DNA of 60,242 nt from Alphaproteobacteria bacterium (GCA_017502865.1 JAFVUD010000003.1:1-60242), one strand, 5' to 3'; counted from the first letter of the stretch, positions 42,332 through 51,888 are shown. Made by a program: numbers and translations. The notes: a model not told the origin generated them from the letters alone.

Positions 42332-42805
42332 ATGTTCATAAAATCAAAAATCTGTTTCACAATCTTTGCAATATATGAAATCACTGTAATCAGTTTACTG
42401 CATTTTGACTATACGTGTTTTTCCGTATTTTCACCGGGATTCTGTTTATCTGATTTCAAATATTTTGTGTTCGCAGTGGCGGTGCCATTAATTGCGTATC
42501 TGGTATGGATGTGGATACACGAAATCGTTCATCGTCGCCGTCGTCGCATATTTATCAGCCGGGCAAAAAATATCGTGACAGGTATTGTTGGCAACGTTCG
42601 TGACACAATCGCACAACATATGTCGGCCGAAGATTTAGAACGAATTTTGACGGCTGCAATCTTGATTGGATTGAAACGCTATGTGGACAAAAGCGCAGAA
42701 ATAGAAATGTCTGTGGCCACCAGTACGAAACCAGAACAAAGCACAACAAAAAATACCCTCAATAAAAAACGACAAACAAATAAAAAGAACAAAAAATCTG
42801 CATAA
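42332..42805 (+). CDS. 157-aa membrane protein with basic tail
   Basis: Two membrane helices (about 10-30 and 45-65: FVFAVAVPLIAYLVWMWIHE), then a very basic RRRRR stretch, an amphipathic region and a Lys-rich tail (NKKRQTNKKNKKS). The ATG at 42332 has AGGGGGCG ahead; longer frames start inside the cvpA terminator. No family recognised. Confidence 0.6.
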   Translation: MFIKSKICFTIFAIYEITVISLLHFDYTCFSVFSPGFCLSDFKYFVFAVAVPLIAYLVWMWIHEIVHRRRRRIFISRAKNIVTGIVGNVRDTIAQHMSAEDLERILTAAILIGLKRYVDKSAEIEMSVATSTKPEQSTTKNTLNKKRQTNKKNKKSA

Positions 42806-42833
42806 AAAAACACCCCGATTGGGGTGTTTTTTT
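42804..42833. terminator. bidirectional terminator upstream of the ihfA end
   Basis: ACACCCC (42810-42816) pairs with GGGGTGT (42821-42827) between A and T runs, separating convergent genes. Confidence 0.85.
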
Positions 42834-42836
42834 AAT

Positions 42837-43133
42837 TTACATTTCATCTTTGCTGGCAACACGATCACGAAATTCCGTGCTGGGGCGGAATGTCACGACA
42901 CGACGTGCTGTAATAATCGCAGGTTCACCCGTTTTTGGGTTGCGACCCATGCGGGCATTTTTTTCCAGAATCTTGAAACTGCCAAAGCCGGCAAACTTAA
43001 CCTCTTCCCCGTTAATCAAAGATTCACTGATTTCATCAAAAATCACGTCAATTAATTTGTACGCATCCGCCGAGGTTAAACCAAAGCGTTCACGTAATCT
43101 GTTTGCAAAATCACTTCTTGTTATTGTTGTCAT
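42837..43133 (-). CDS. ihfA: integration host factor alpha / HU-family DNA-bending protein
   Basis: 98 aa, typical size. ITRSDFANRLRERFGL at the start, VKFAGFGSFKILEK, and the DNA-intercalating arm GRNPKTGEP are diagnostic. In Alphaproteobacteria ihfA commonly follows fabH, as here, ten bases downstream. It bends DNA for recombination, replication and transcription. IhfA rather than HU is chosen from the operon context. Confidence 0.88.
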   Translation of the reverse strand: MTTITRSDFANRLRERFGLTSADAYKLIDVIFDEISESLINGEEVKFAGFGSFKILEKNARMGRNPKTGEPAIITARRVVTFRPSTEFRDRVASKDEM

Positions 43134-43143
43134 TTTTTCACCC

Positions 43144-44082
43144 CTATACCCTGATTAAAGCCGCGCCCCAGGTCAAACCACTGCCAAAGGCGGGATATAA
43201 AACCAACTGACCATGTGTTATTATACCACTATCGAACGCATGTGCCAATGCTAAAACACCAGATGCACCACTGGTATTCGCATGACGGTCAACAGTCACC
43301 AAAATTTTATCCAGTGGAAAGTTTAATTTTTCAGCACAACTGCTGATTATGCGAAGATTGGCCTGGTGCGGGACAATCCAATCTACGTTGTCGGCGGTAA
43401 TGCCGGCATGAGCCATGATATAGTTCGCAGCATCAGGCATTAACTGGACCGCACGTTTATATGTTTCAGGCCCGTTCATTACGATTTTTCCATCGTTTGA
43501 TGCATGCAACATATCATAACCAGAACCATCGCCCATGACAATAGTGTCGATTATGCCAGAATAACTGGACGACGAATGTTCAAATATCAACGCCCCTGCC
43601 CCGTCACCAAACAGAACAGCCGTTGAACGATCGGTCCAATCGATAAAGCGAGACATTTTTTCAGCACCAATTATCATTATGCGATTATACATGCCAGCGG
43701 TAAAGAACGCACGGGCATTGTGCAACGCATAAATATAACCAGTACAGGCACCACGAACATCGTATGCAGGCTGGGCACGGGTGGCCCCCAGACGACCCAA
43801 AACCTGAATCCCGACAGACGGGAATTCTAATTCAGCGGTGACATTTGCCACAATTAACATATCAATATCATCGATTGTTAATTTTGCGTTTTCCAGTGCA
43901 CGCTGGGCCGCAATTACCGCCATATCTATAACGGTTTCATCATCACGGGCAATATGACGTTCACGAATACCAGTGCGGGACACAATCCATTCATCTGTGG
44001 TATCCATAATACGTTCAAAATCTGTGTTGGTCATAACCCGTTCAGGCAAGTAAGAACCATATCCAACAAGTTTATTACCCAT
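43144..44082 (-). CDS. fabH: 3-oxoacyl-ACP synthase III
   Basis: 312 aa. Catalytic Cys in VRGACTGYIYAL near residue 110, His in VPHQANLRI near 235 and Asn in HANTSGASG near 265 make the Cys-His-Asn triad. It starts fatty-acid synthesis by condensing acetyl-CoA with malonyl-ACP. Usually next to plsX in this class; here plsX is 10 kb away. ihfA follows. Confidence 0.95.
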   Translation of the reverse strand: MGNKLVGYGSYLPERVMTNTDFERIMDTTDEWIVSRTGIRERHIARDDETVIDMAVIAAQRALENAKLTIDDIDMLIVANVTAELEFPSVGIQVLGRLGATRAQPAYDVRGACTGYIYALHNARAFFTAGMYNRIMIIGAEKMSRFIDWTDRSTAVLFGDGAGALIFEHSSSSYSGIIDTIVMGDGSGYDMLHASNDGKIVMNGPETYKRAVQLMPDAANYIMAHAGITADNVDWIVPHQANLRIISSCAEKLNFPLDKILVTVDRHANTSGASGVLALAHAFDSGIITHGQLVLYPAFGSGLTWGAALIRV

Positions 44083-44172
44083 GTAATATCGAACCTTTCC
44101 TTAATTTTTTTGGCCCAGGTATTATACAGGCCGACTGGGGTGCTTGCAATATTTTTTATAAAGAATCTTTTC

Positions 44173-44203
44173 AATAAAAAACGGGGAATTAATTCCCCGT
44201 TTT
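44173..44203 (-). terminator. terminator of the 661-aa gene
   Basis: ACGGGGAATT and AATTCCCCGT arms at 44181-44200, followed on the minus strand by TTTTTT. Confidence 0.8.
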
Positions 44204-46189
44204 TTATCGTTGTTTGCATTCACGTTGCAATTCTTGCAGGGTCATATTTATCGAATCCAATTTCGACAAAGCGTTTTCATACTGCTGCTTTTTCTGCAAA
44301 ATATCTTGCAATTCGGCGGTCATTTTCAATAATTTGTCTGTATCATTTTCAGCCATCATCAGTGACATTAACGCATTCTGGCGTACAAACAAAGAGTCGA
44401 TATTGGCCAATAATTCATGATGCATCGAACCGATATCAACCCACTGGGGCTGGGATTCAATGGCCGAAACAGACTGGGCCACCGCATCATCTGGTTTTGC
44501 AGAAACCACCAATTCTGTTTTATGTCTGGTGATGCGTGGACGTGGTGTTTTTTCAACTATTTCAGGCATTGCAACAGATGCAGCCGGTGTGCTGTGTGCA
44601 GATTCAATAACAGTTTTTTTCGCCGGGGTGGTTTTGCCATTTTTTGCCCGTGTAATATATTCGGCTTTGTTGACACGAATTCGTGAGCGACGCTTTTTTT
44701 CAACCGGGGATGCAACTTCTGCAACAGAAGGTTCTGTGACGACCGGTTCTGTGACGGCAGGTTCGGCGACAGCAGGTTCGGTGACGACAGGGGCCGTTTC
44801 TGGGACAATGTCTGTTTTGGCCACAGGTTCGGCCGCCACAGCATCCGCAGATGTGCGAGTGTCTGATAATTCTTTGATTAAATCTGGGACATACAAAAAT
44901 TCACCTAAATCCATTGTGGATAAATCCAGATTCAAATCACGAACATACCATTGATATTCATCGTTAATGGCATGGTCGGCAAAGAATTTTTGACATACAA
45001 AAACATTGCCAGAAACACCCCATACAATACGACCACGATTATCACTTTTGCCAAAGCCCTGGGCCAGGCAACGGGCACTTTTGAATTTTACTGTGCGTGA
45101 TTTACGGATAACACCATTTTCGACATAAAATACACCGTTGCCCATCGTTGATGCAGGGTTAATATTGATGCAATCAATATCATTTAATACACGCAATAAT
45201 TCGGGTACACTGCAACTGCATTTACTGCGAATTTGTGTCCAGGCAGATTTAGAAATATATTTTTTGATTTTGACTGGTTTTACCTGGCTGGTGCCGACAA
45301 ATAATGAAGGCTGTGTTTTTTGAGGCTGGGCCGCAGGTTTCGCAACCGATTTTTTTGATGCAGTCTTGGATGCGTCTTTGGCGGCACGGGATTCTTCCTG
45401 TTCAGCAATACAGGTTAAGATATAATCCAGCAACATTGGCACACAATCAACATGAACACACTGGACGGTCGCCCCATCCGATGGACGTTTAAACTGGCCC
45501 GTTTTCAAATCCAGGCGAACCTTGGCCGAACGGGCAATTCGCATATGGCGTTCTTGGGCATCAGGGGACAAAGATGCAAATTTTTCAGATGCAGTGGCAC
45601 AATGTGCAACCAGTTCAGAACCTTCTAGCCATTCGGCTGTTTTGGTGGCCACTTCTGGTTTTGCGGTCTGGGGTTTGGATGGCTGGGGTGTCACCGCAGT
45701 TGCCGCAGACACACGTTCAATTTCCATTAAAATGTCATTTAATGTTTGTTTTTCGTCTGTGACGGTGATATTTGGATAGGCCCGGGCAAAACGGCGTGCA
45801 ATATCCAGCGCACCATCTTTGTTTTTGCGAACACTGTTCAACAATGCGGTACGCACAACAACCTGGGAAACGCCCATTGGCAGGCGGCCAATCAAAACAC
45901 CCAAATCATTAATTGAAAATTTACATACCAATTTCTTGAACGTTAATGGTAATACTGTTTTCGCAGTAATAGGAAAATCTGAACAATCCAACGAACCATT
46001 TATAATAACAGCCGACAAATCAGGCCAGGCATGATTCTTGCTTTTGCCCAGGTCAACATTACCCATAATATTGATTGGGTTCGTCACATCAAAACTATCG
46101 TATGGCAGATTGTGAATATCTACCATTATCGGTGTTGGTTGTCCGTCTTTAAAAATAACTGCTTCGTATTTATTAATCTGTTTTGCCAT
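44204..46189 (-). CDS. 661-aa protein of unknown function
   Basis: Not recognised. No signal peptide. The N-terminal 130 residues have a strand-rich, beta-helix-like cadence (INIMGNVDLG, AVIINGSLDCSD, LVCKFSINDLG). Around residue 330 a CSCS motif occurs in a domain with WTQIRSKCSC and LNDIDCININP. Near 465-500 a low-complexity stretch repeats TEPAV/AEPVV. The last ~80 residues are a coiled coil (ELLANIDSLFVRQNALMSL, LQDILQKKQQYENAL). AGG lies eight bases ahead of the ATG. It may be a scaffold or regulatory protein; no operon partner. Confidence 0.65.
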   Translation of the reverse strand: MAKQINKYEAVIFKDGQPTPIMVDIHNLPYDSFDVTNPINIMGNVDLGKSKNHAWPDLSAVIINGSLDCSDFPITAKTVLPLTFKKLVCKFSINDLGVLIGRLPMGVSQVVVRTALLNSVRKNKDGALDIARRFARAYPNITVTDEKQTLNDILMEIERVSAATAVTPQPSKPQTAKPEVATKTAEWLEGSELVAHCATASEKFASLSPDAQERHMRIARSAKVRLDLKTGQFKRPSDGATVQCVHVDCVPMLLDYILTCIAEQEESRAAKDASKTASKKSVAKPAAQPQKTQPSLFVGTSQVKPVKIKKYISKSAWTQIRSKCSCSVPELLRVLNDIDCININPASTMGNGVFYVENGVIRKSRTVKFKSARCLAQGFGKSDNRGRIVWGVSGNVFVCQKFFADHAINDEYQWYVRDLNLDLSTMDLGEFLYVPDLIKELSDTRTSADAVAAEPVAKTDIVPETAPVVTEPAVAEPAVTEPVVTEPSVAEVASPVEKKRRSRIRVNKAEYITRAKNGKTTPAKKTVIESAHSTPAASVAMPEIVEKTPRPRITRHKTELVVSAKPDDAVAQSVSAIESQPQWVDIGSMHHELLANIDSLFVRQNALMSLMMAENDTDKLLKMTAELQDILQKKQQYENALSKLDSINMTLQELQRECKQR

Positions 46190-46262
46190 GATTATACCTG
46201 TTCTTTACCCCTATAAATATATACAAATATTATATTTTGTCAATGGAATTGAGTTAAATTTA

Positions 46263-46291
46263 TTGATTATGTTTTATTTTTGCCATAATAT
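46263..46291 (+). promoter_or_regulatory. promoter of tRNA-Arg
   Basis: TTGATT (46263-46268), 17-base spacer, TAATAT (46286-46291), ten bases ahead of the tRNA. Confidence 0.5.
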
Positions 46292-46300
46292 ACGGAATAC

Positions 46301-46376
46301 GTCCCCATAGTTCAACAGGATAGAACAAATTCCTCCTAAGAATTAGATGCAGGTTCGAGCCCTGCTGGGGACGCCA
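46301..46376 (+). tRNA. tRNA-Arg (CCT)
   Basis: Acceptor stem GTCCCCA (46301-46307) pairs with TGGGGAC (46366-46372). The anticodon loop CTCCTAA gives CCT, reading AGG. Encoded CCA at 46374-46376. Single gene. Confidence 0.94.
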
Positions 46377-46388
46377 GTTTTAGCCAGG

Positions 46389-47300
46389 CTAGCGCCCATT
46401 ACAACGCAGCAATAATGCACAATCTTGTTTAGCAGTATCCCATGCTGCGTTAAACGTCAAATACCCCATCTGTTTATCACGATGTTTGGCATTAAATTTA
46501 TTTGCCCAATAAAAGTAATCTTCCAATAAATGAATACGGTCCAGTGCACGATGGCCCCACATGTAATCAAATACAATTGTGCCGGTTTGGTTATTCAAAT
46601 TATTCTTGGCCAGTGGGGCCAGAACATTGTCGTACAATTTCGTCAGTGCCAATTCATTTTGCTGTAACTGGGTGTACATGTAATCAAAAATATTGGAAAA
46701 TAAAATTATGTCATATTTCCCAGAAATCACAGATGGCAATGTTTCCAAATCTGTGTGCGTGAATTTTATTTTTTCCGGCAATGTACGTGCCAGACGTTCA
46801 TATACACTGAAATCCTGGATATAGCTGATGTTGCCAACGTTGCGATTTGGCGACGTCAGGTTCGCAGATATCATTGGGCCAATATGATATACATTGTCAT
46901 TGCTATAAACCTGGGAATAGAAAATCTTTAACGAATCCGAAAACAAATCCCACAGGGGTGTGATGATATCTGGTGACATGCGGCGGGAACAGCCAAAGAA
47001 ATATTCCAGAAATTCTTCGTATGGCAAATTGCGTATCATGTGCAATTTTAATTCCATCATGTTTTTCTGGGTATAATTTATGTCGAATGTATCAACACGG
47101 GATGCCCCACGGGCATAACATTCAAACGCATGATCGCCCGATGCACAAACCGACAGAACACGTTTGCCACGCATATCGCCCAACTGGTCCAGGCAATCAC
47201 GGATGTTTTCATTCGAAAAAACATAAACACGGTCCATTGTATGAAACAATGTGTGACGTGATTGCAGGTTGCGATTAAAATCGGGCATGCTTTTATACAT
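46389..47300 (-). CDS. DUF3419/BtaA-like SAM-dependent transferase
   Basis: 303 aa. The SAM-binding motif is VLSVCASGDHAFECYARGA, followed by VDTFDINYTQ with the acidic residue, and YDIILFSNIFDYM in place of a usual motif IV. This matches DUF3419, which includes BtaA-like 3-amino-3-carboxypropyl transferases of betaine-lipid synthesis. The ATG at 47300 lies exactly at the predicted transcription start, so a leaderless message is likely. An ATG at 47288 is the alternative. No btaB gene is adjacent, so the reaction is uncertain. Confidence 0.7.
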   Translation of the reverse strand: MYKSMPDFNRNLQSRHTLFHTMDRVYVFSNENIRDCLDQLGDMRGKRVLSVCASGDHAFECYARGASRVDTFDINYTQKNMMELKLHMIRNLPYEEFLEYFFGCSRRMSPDIITPLWDLFSDSLKIFYSQVYSNDNVYHIGPMISANLTSPNRNVGNISYIQDFSVYERLARTLPEKIKFTHTDLETLPSVISGKYDIILFSNIFDYMYTQLQQNELALTKLYDNVLAPLAKNNLNNQTGTIVFDYMWGHRALDRIHLLEDYFYWANKFNAKHRDKQMGYLTFNAAWDTAKQDCALLLRCNGR

Positions 47301-47306
47301 GCGAAA

Positions 47307-47334
47307 AACATAGCACAAAACAAAATGTTGTCAA
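47307..47334 (-). promoter_or_regulatory. promoter of the DUF3419-like gene (leaderless)
   Basis: On the minus strand TTGACA (47329-47334), 16-base spacer, TATGTT (47307-47312). Seven bases further is the A of the ATG at 47300. Confidence 0.55.
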
Positions 47335-47364
47335 TATATAGTTTTATTTCCTATGCTTTTGGGA

Positions 47365-47392
47365 TTTACAATTTGATATTTTTATATATAAT
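47365..47392 (+). promoter_or_regulatory. promoter of the MerC-like gene
   Basis: TTTACA (47365-47370), 16-base spacer, TATAAT (47387-47392). Confidence 0.6.
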
Positions 47393-47414
47393 CGTTCACA
47401 AACAAAGGATACAT

Positions 47415-47741
47415 ATGAAAAATCGGGCTGTTAAATTTGGATTAATCGCAACAATTGCACCACATATTTTCTGCTGTGGGTTGCCGATGCTGTTGGCAAT
47501 TATTGGTTTAATTGCACCAGATGCTGCACACTTTCATTTAATTCCACACGAATGGGAACCGTTTTTGTTTATATTTTCGGGGGCAATGTTGGTACTGTCG
47601 TGGTGGATGCTGGGGCGGGATTGCGAATGTGACTGTGATAAATGCGGAAAAAAATCACACAGAACCCAAAAGATTATTTTATTGGCAATAACTGGTTTAT
47701 CCATAGTCAGTTTGATTTTACACATGATTTCACACCATTAA
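47415..47741 (+). CDS. small MerC-like membrane protein with cysteine cluster
   Basis: 108 aa, three membrane helices. FCCGLPMLLAIIGLIAP near residue 15-30 has a Cys pair in the first helix as in mercury/metal transport proteins. A cytoplasmic or periplasmic loop carries CECDCDKCGKK. The second signature and size are close to MerC-like proteins, so metal handling is plausible. AAAGGA precedes the ATG. A bidirectional terminator follows. Confidence 0.6.
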   Translation: MKNRAVKFGLIATIAPHIFCCGLPMLLAIIGLIAPDAAHFHLIPHEWEPFLFIFSGAMLVLSWWMLGRDCECDCDKCGKKSHRTQKIILLAITGLSIVSLILHMISHH

Positions 47742-47769
47742 AAAAACGCCCGTTTGGGCGTTTTATTTT
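47741..47769. terminator. bidirectional terminator
   Basis: AACGCCC (47745-47751) pairs with GGGCGTT (47756-47762), with A and T runs on both sides. Confidence 0.85.
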
Positions 47770-49357
47770 ATACAAACTTTTCCGGGACCAGATTTGTAAT
47801 ACATTTCCACATACGACGGAAAATGCTGGTATCTGGGGCCGTATGATAAACACGTGGTTTTTCATCGCCTGGACGCATACCAGTCCAGACCGGATCGCCA
47901 TCTTGGTCCAAGGTGACATGCCATGATGTTTTTGTGTCACCAATCATCATATCACGTAATTTGTCTGCAAATTTTTTGCTTTCAAAAATCGCCACATTTT
48001 CCGTGTTATAGTATGCACTGCGTGGATCCAGGTTAAAACTGCCTATCCATGAAATATCATCATCGAACACCATGGTTTTACTGTGCATGACAGAAAAACT
48101 GGACTGTTTACGTTCACGATCATGTTCTTTGCCACGCATGTTTTCTGCAGACACCATAAATTCATAAACGTCGGCACCAGATTCAATTAACTGCTTTCTG
48201 TATTTTTCCCATTTCGCATACACAGTTGGGGCATTCGTTGATGCCAATGAATTTGTGATAATTGTCATGTGCACACCAGATTTTTCTTCGCGCAGAATGT
48301 GTTCCAAGCCACCCTGGCCCGGGACAAAGTATGCAGCAGACATATACACAGAATGCTTTGTTTTGTCCCACAGATGCTGTAATGCACGGATAATATCACC
48401 ACGATACGCTTCTTTTTCAGCCATGGTCATTTCAACCTTTTCTGGTGGATCGGCCAAGAATTTACCACGCCCCCAACTGAAATCAAAATGCTTGTACCGA
48501 AATTCATGCATTGCGTGGGCAATGATGCGGTTATATCGTGTGGCATCAATCGCACTGTCACGGGCCAACTGTTCAAAATTACGTTCTAACTTCTTTAGGC
48601 CACGTTTGGTACGTGCACGTGGAAATGCAGATGCAGGTATCGACAGGTGATGATTCCAATATTCATCAAAACTGGTGGTGGCATATTTTGTCATGTCACC
48701 CAAAAATAAAACGTCTGTGTCAGAAAAGTTTGATGCGGTTTCTGGATAGAAATAATTACTGCCAACGTTGCGGCCGCCGGTAATGTATGCAATGTTATCT
48801 ACGATAAACAATTTGTTATGCATGCGGGAATTCAGGCGATTAAAGTCTGTCAAAAACTGTGGATAATACAGCAATTTTGAACGGGTACGAACGGTGTTGA
48901 AAACCTTGACCTCGATATTAGGGTGCTGGTTCAGCAACATAACATCAACAATGTCTGATTTTGTGCCGTAATCGTCCAACAGAATTCGAACCTTGACCCC
49001 ACGGTCGGCAGCACTTTTTAATTCTGCAATTAAAACCTTGGACGTAAAGTCATTACTGTAAATATAGGTTTGCAAATCAATTGTCTTGGTTGCCATACGG
49101 GCAATGGCAGCACGAATAACAAACGCAGACAACCCATCGTCAATCAATGTTGCCCCAGACACATCATCACCAGATGATAATTCTGTTTTATAGTACTGGG
49201 CAATTGGGGTCTGCATAGGATCATATAAAAAATCCTGGGCTGTAATTTTAGCAACGTAGTTATTCAGCGATTTATCACGGGCGGTCGTTGGCACAGTTGT
49301 ACACCCAATCAGCGGCAACGCCAAAACACACATAGAAATTCGCTTGATAATATTCAA
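47768..49357 (-). CDS. phospholipase D-family lipoprotein (cardiolipin-synthase-like)
   Basis: 529 aa. The lipobox LPLIGC near residue 18 marks a lipoprotein. Two HKD motifs, RMHNKLFIVDNIAYITGGRN and VMHSKTMVFDDDISWIGSFN, make the two-half PLD active site. PLDs of this class synthesise cardiolipin or hydrolyse phospholipids. The TTG at 49357 is chosen for AAGGGG ahead and a correct lipoprotein signal; an ATG at 49333 would leave the signal too short. Single gene. Confidence 0.85.
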   Translation of the reverse strand: MNIIKRISMCVLALPLIGCTTVPTTARDKSLNNYVAKITAQDFLYDPMQTPIAQYYKTELSSGDDVSGATLIDDGLSAFVIRAAIARMATKTIDLQTYIYSNDFTSKVLIAELKSAADRGVKVRILLDDYGTKSDIVDVMLLNQHPNIEVKVFNTVRTRSKLLYYPQFLTDFNRLNSRMHNKLFIVDNIAYITGGRNVGSNYFYPETASNFSDTDVLFLGDMTKYATTSFDEYWNHHLSIPASAFPRARTKRGLKKLERNFEQLARDSAIDATRYNRIIAHAMHEFRYKHFDFSWGRGKFLADPPEKVEMTMAEKEAYRGDIIRALQHLWDKTKHSVYMSAAYFVPGQGGLEHILREEKSGVHMTIITNSLASTNAPTVYAKWEKYRKQLIESGADVYEFMVSAENMRGKEHDRERKQSSFSVMHSKTMVFDDDISWIGSFNLDPRSAYYNTENVAIFESKKFADKLRDMMIGDTKTSWHVTLDQDGDPVWTGMRPGDEKPRVYHTAPDTSIFRRMWKCITNLVPEKFV

Positions 49358-49493
49358 TACAGCACCCCTTGGTATGGTTTTAGATTATAGATAAACAAAT
49401 ATGGTTTTACAAGTAAAATTCATTATATTTTTTAACGATTTAAGACTAAATTCATAAAATCAACTTTTTGGGGCCATTTTATCCAAATTTCAT

Positions 49494-49522
49494 TTGATTA
49501 AAACAGTGCATTATGATAAAAT
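49494..49522 (+). promoter_or_regulatory. promoter of the secreted Cys-rich gene
   Basis: TTGATT (49494-49499), 17-base spacer, TAAAAT (49517-49522), start predicted ~23 bases ahead of the ATG at 49552. Confidence 0.55.
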
Positions 49523-49551
49523 CTGATGTAAATAGAAGGGAAGTTTTTGCC

Positions 49552-51699
49552 ATGAAAAGATTTATTGCTGTATTAAGCGGACTGTTGGTATTGCCAGCAT
49601 TTGCCGAGGTTGCACCGGTTTACTATGACGAAATCAGCGAAGAATTCGTCAATGAAGAGGTCGCCCCAGAAGCAGATGTTGTCGTCGAAGAAGATGCAGT
49701 TGCTGCCGAAGAAACGGATGTAAAAACACCGGTTGTTCCACAACGCGTCAGCCCACGCAACACAACAGGACGTGCAGCGTCACGTGCAGTATCTGCGGCA
49801 CCGTCATCGGTTGCACCGGGTCGCAACGCATCTGTGCCAAGTCGTGCAGTTACAGCACGTACAGCAGCAACAGCACCAATCGTTTCAGCGACACGCAGTG
49901 CCACCACCCGTGGGGCGGCATCACGTGCTGCACGCACCGCAACCACAGCCCAGAACGTGACTGCACGCACCAATGCCCAGCCAGATGATGCATCGGTCGC
50001 ACGTGCAGCGGTAACCGGTTCAACATCTATTATTCAAACAGACACTGTACAAACACCATTGTACACCGGTCGGGTCAGCACACGTGGCAGCACTTCTAAA
50101 ATTCGTGCACGTATCCCAACAATCAGCGTCAGCAACACCACAACCGCTGTTAACGCAGAAACCGCCGAAGATATGACATCGTCTATGGATGAATTGGCAC
50201 AGATTACAGATTTCTGCAAGGCACAATACACAGAATGTATGGATAATTTCTGTAATGTGTTGGACGATAACCAGGGCCGTTGCTCATGCAGTAAAAACCT
50301 GGAATCATACGCAAAAACAGAAGCTGCATTGCAGGCTGCAACCGCAGAATTACAAGAAGTAGCACAAAAGATTCAGTATATCGGCCTGTCACCAGATCAG
50401 ATTGAAACACTGTTCACCCAGACAGAAGCCGAAGCAACAATGCAATCTACAACGGATAATACCCAGTTGAAAAACGACCTGGACAATATCCGTGATATGA
50501 TTATTGATGTAAAATCCGCCAATGCAACAACCAACTCTTCTGGATTCAATATTGATTTGTCGGGCCTGTTAGATTTCACAATCGACAGCACTGGGTTTGA
50601 TTTGTCCAGCATCTTTGGCGGCACAACAAACACCAACAGCATCAGCAACCAGCGTGGCGAACAACTGTACAAAACCGCCGTTGCACGATGCAAGGCAACT
50701 GTGCTGAACAATTGCCAGCAACAGGGTGTTGACACATCATTGATTACAAATTCATACGATTTGGAAATTGATAAACAGTGTTTGGCATACGAACGCAGCC
50801 TGACCGATGCGAACGACCAGATGGCATCGACCGTACGCAATGCAAAATCCGTATTGCAAAAGGCACGCTTGTTGGTTGCCCAGCAAAAGAACGCATACGA
50901 CCTGCGTGGATGCGTCAGTGCACTGGATTCATGTATGCAGGACGAATTCGTATGCGGTTCTGATTACGAAAACTGTTTGGACCCAACGGGCAAATACATT
51001 GTGAACGGCGAAGTTGTTGTTGGTTCAACACCAGGCCACACAGTTTCTGAAAACATTTCCGAAAACACAGGTCCAGATCTGTATCCAACAGACGGCTTGT
51101 ACGCCACATGGAATTACGCAAGCGACAATAAAAACGCATGGGCCAGCAAGACTACATCTGGGGACAATACATTAACCGACAACGGTAATTTGGCAGATTA
51201 TATCAAAGAATACATCACCACAAGTACCACAACACCAGATATGTTGAAGATGGCAGATTATCTGGAATCAAAAATCGGTTCCCACGACGACAGCACCGGC
51301 CGTGACAGTGGTATGTGTATGTCTGTATTGAACCAGTGCCAGGATTACACATACAGCGACGTTGGTAAAAACAAAACATACATCAAGAACAACGAAGTAA
51401 TTCGTGAATACATGTATCGTACATTGACCAAAATCAAGACGATGCAGGACGAAATTATCGCAGACTTTGCAGAAAACTGCATTGCGGATGTATCGTCATG
51501 TTTAGGCCAGAATAATTATCCAGACACTCCAAGTGGTGCGACGGGCAACGCCCAGGAAAACATTGCGGTTAACGCATGCCGTGCGATTATCGCATCATGT
51601 ATGTCGGTTAACGGCAACGCAACCAAAGATCCAAAAATCAGCGAAATGCTGGATTGGACGTGCGACACGATGTCTGGCAAAAACTGTGGCAACAATTAA
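49552..51699 (+). CDS. 715-aa secreted protein, Ala/Thr/Arg-rich N-terminus and Cys-rich body
   Basis: Signal peptide FIAVLSGLLVLPAFA-EVAP. Residues about 50-190 are low-complexity, rich in Ala, Thr, Arg and Ser. The body contains recurring CxxxC patterns (CKAQYTECMDNFC, GRCSCSKN, ALDSCMQDEFVC, CGSDYENCLD, CLGQNNYP) suggesting several disulphides, with helical linkers and a Gly-Asn-Thr-rich patch near 510-560. AGGGAAG precedes the ATG at 49552. No family recognised. Exported; a surface or envelope role is likely. Confidence 0.65.
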   Translation: MKRFIAVLSGLLVLPAFAEVAPVYYDEISEEFVNEEVAPEADVVVEEDAVAAEETDVKTPVVPQRVSPRNTTGRAASRAVSAAPSSVAPGRNASVPSRAVTARTAATAPIVSATRSATTRGAASRAARTATTAQNVTARTNAQPDDASVARAAVTGSTSIIQTDTVQTPLYTGRVSTRGSTSKIRARIPTISVSNTTTAVNAETAEDMTSSMDELAQITDFCKAQYTECMDNFCNVLDDNQGRCSCSKNLESYAKTEAALQAATAELQEVAQKIQYIGLSPDQIETLFTQTEAEATMQSTTDNTQLKNDLDNIRDMIIDVKSANATTNSSGFNIDLSGLLDFTIDSTGFDLSSIFGGTTNTNSISNQRGEQLYKTAVARCKATVLNNCQQQGVDTSLITNSYDLEIDKQCLAYERSLTDANDQMASTVRNAKSVLQKARLLVAQQKNAYDLRGCVSALDSCMQDEFVCGSDYENCLDPTGKYIVNGEVVVGSTPGHTVSENISENTGPDLYPTDGLYATWNYASDNKNAWASKTTSGDNTLTDNGNLADYIKEYITTSTTTPDMLKMADYLESKIGSHDDSTGRDSGMCMSVLNQCQDYTYSDVGKNKTYIKNNEVIREYMYRTLTKIKTMQDEIIADFAENCIADVSSCLGQNNYPDTPSGATGNAQENIAVNACRAIIASCMSVNGNATKDPKISEMLDWTCDTMSGKNCGNN

Positions 51700-51728
51700 A
51701 AAAATCCCCCATCTGGGGGATTTTTTTA
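51697..51728 (+). terminator. terminator of the Cys-rich gene
   Basis: AATCCCCCA pairs with TGGGGGATT around TC at 51703-51722, followed by TTTTT. Confidence 0.8.
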
Positions 51729-51766
51729 ACACACATTAATTACAACAAATACACCATCATAACAGG

Positions 51767-51806
51767 TAAAAAAATCACCGCCGTGGTTTAACCTTGAACG
51801 GCGGTG
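51767..51806 (-). terminator. terminator and 3' structure of the 109-aa gene
   Basis: CACCGCCG (51776-51783) pairs with CGGCGGTG (51799-51806), followed on the minus strand by ATTTTTTT. A second hairpin TTCCGG/CCGGAA lies just before it at 51818-51832. Confidence 0.75.
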
Positions 51807-51888
51807 GCTCCCTTCCTTCCGGTAGCCGGAAACTTTCTTACTTTCTGTGCTTTATATCGCCCCAGAAACGCACATGCTTGCCATTTAT

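Noticed and set aside
49623..49973. Minus-strand open frame in the Ala/Arg-rich region
   Set aside because: It is a shadow of the GC-rich, low-complexity part of the secreted protein gene, without a ribosome-binding site or coding signal of its own.
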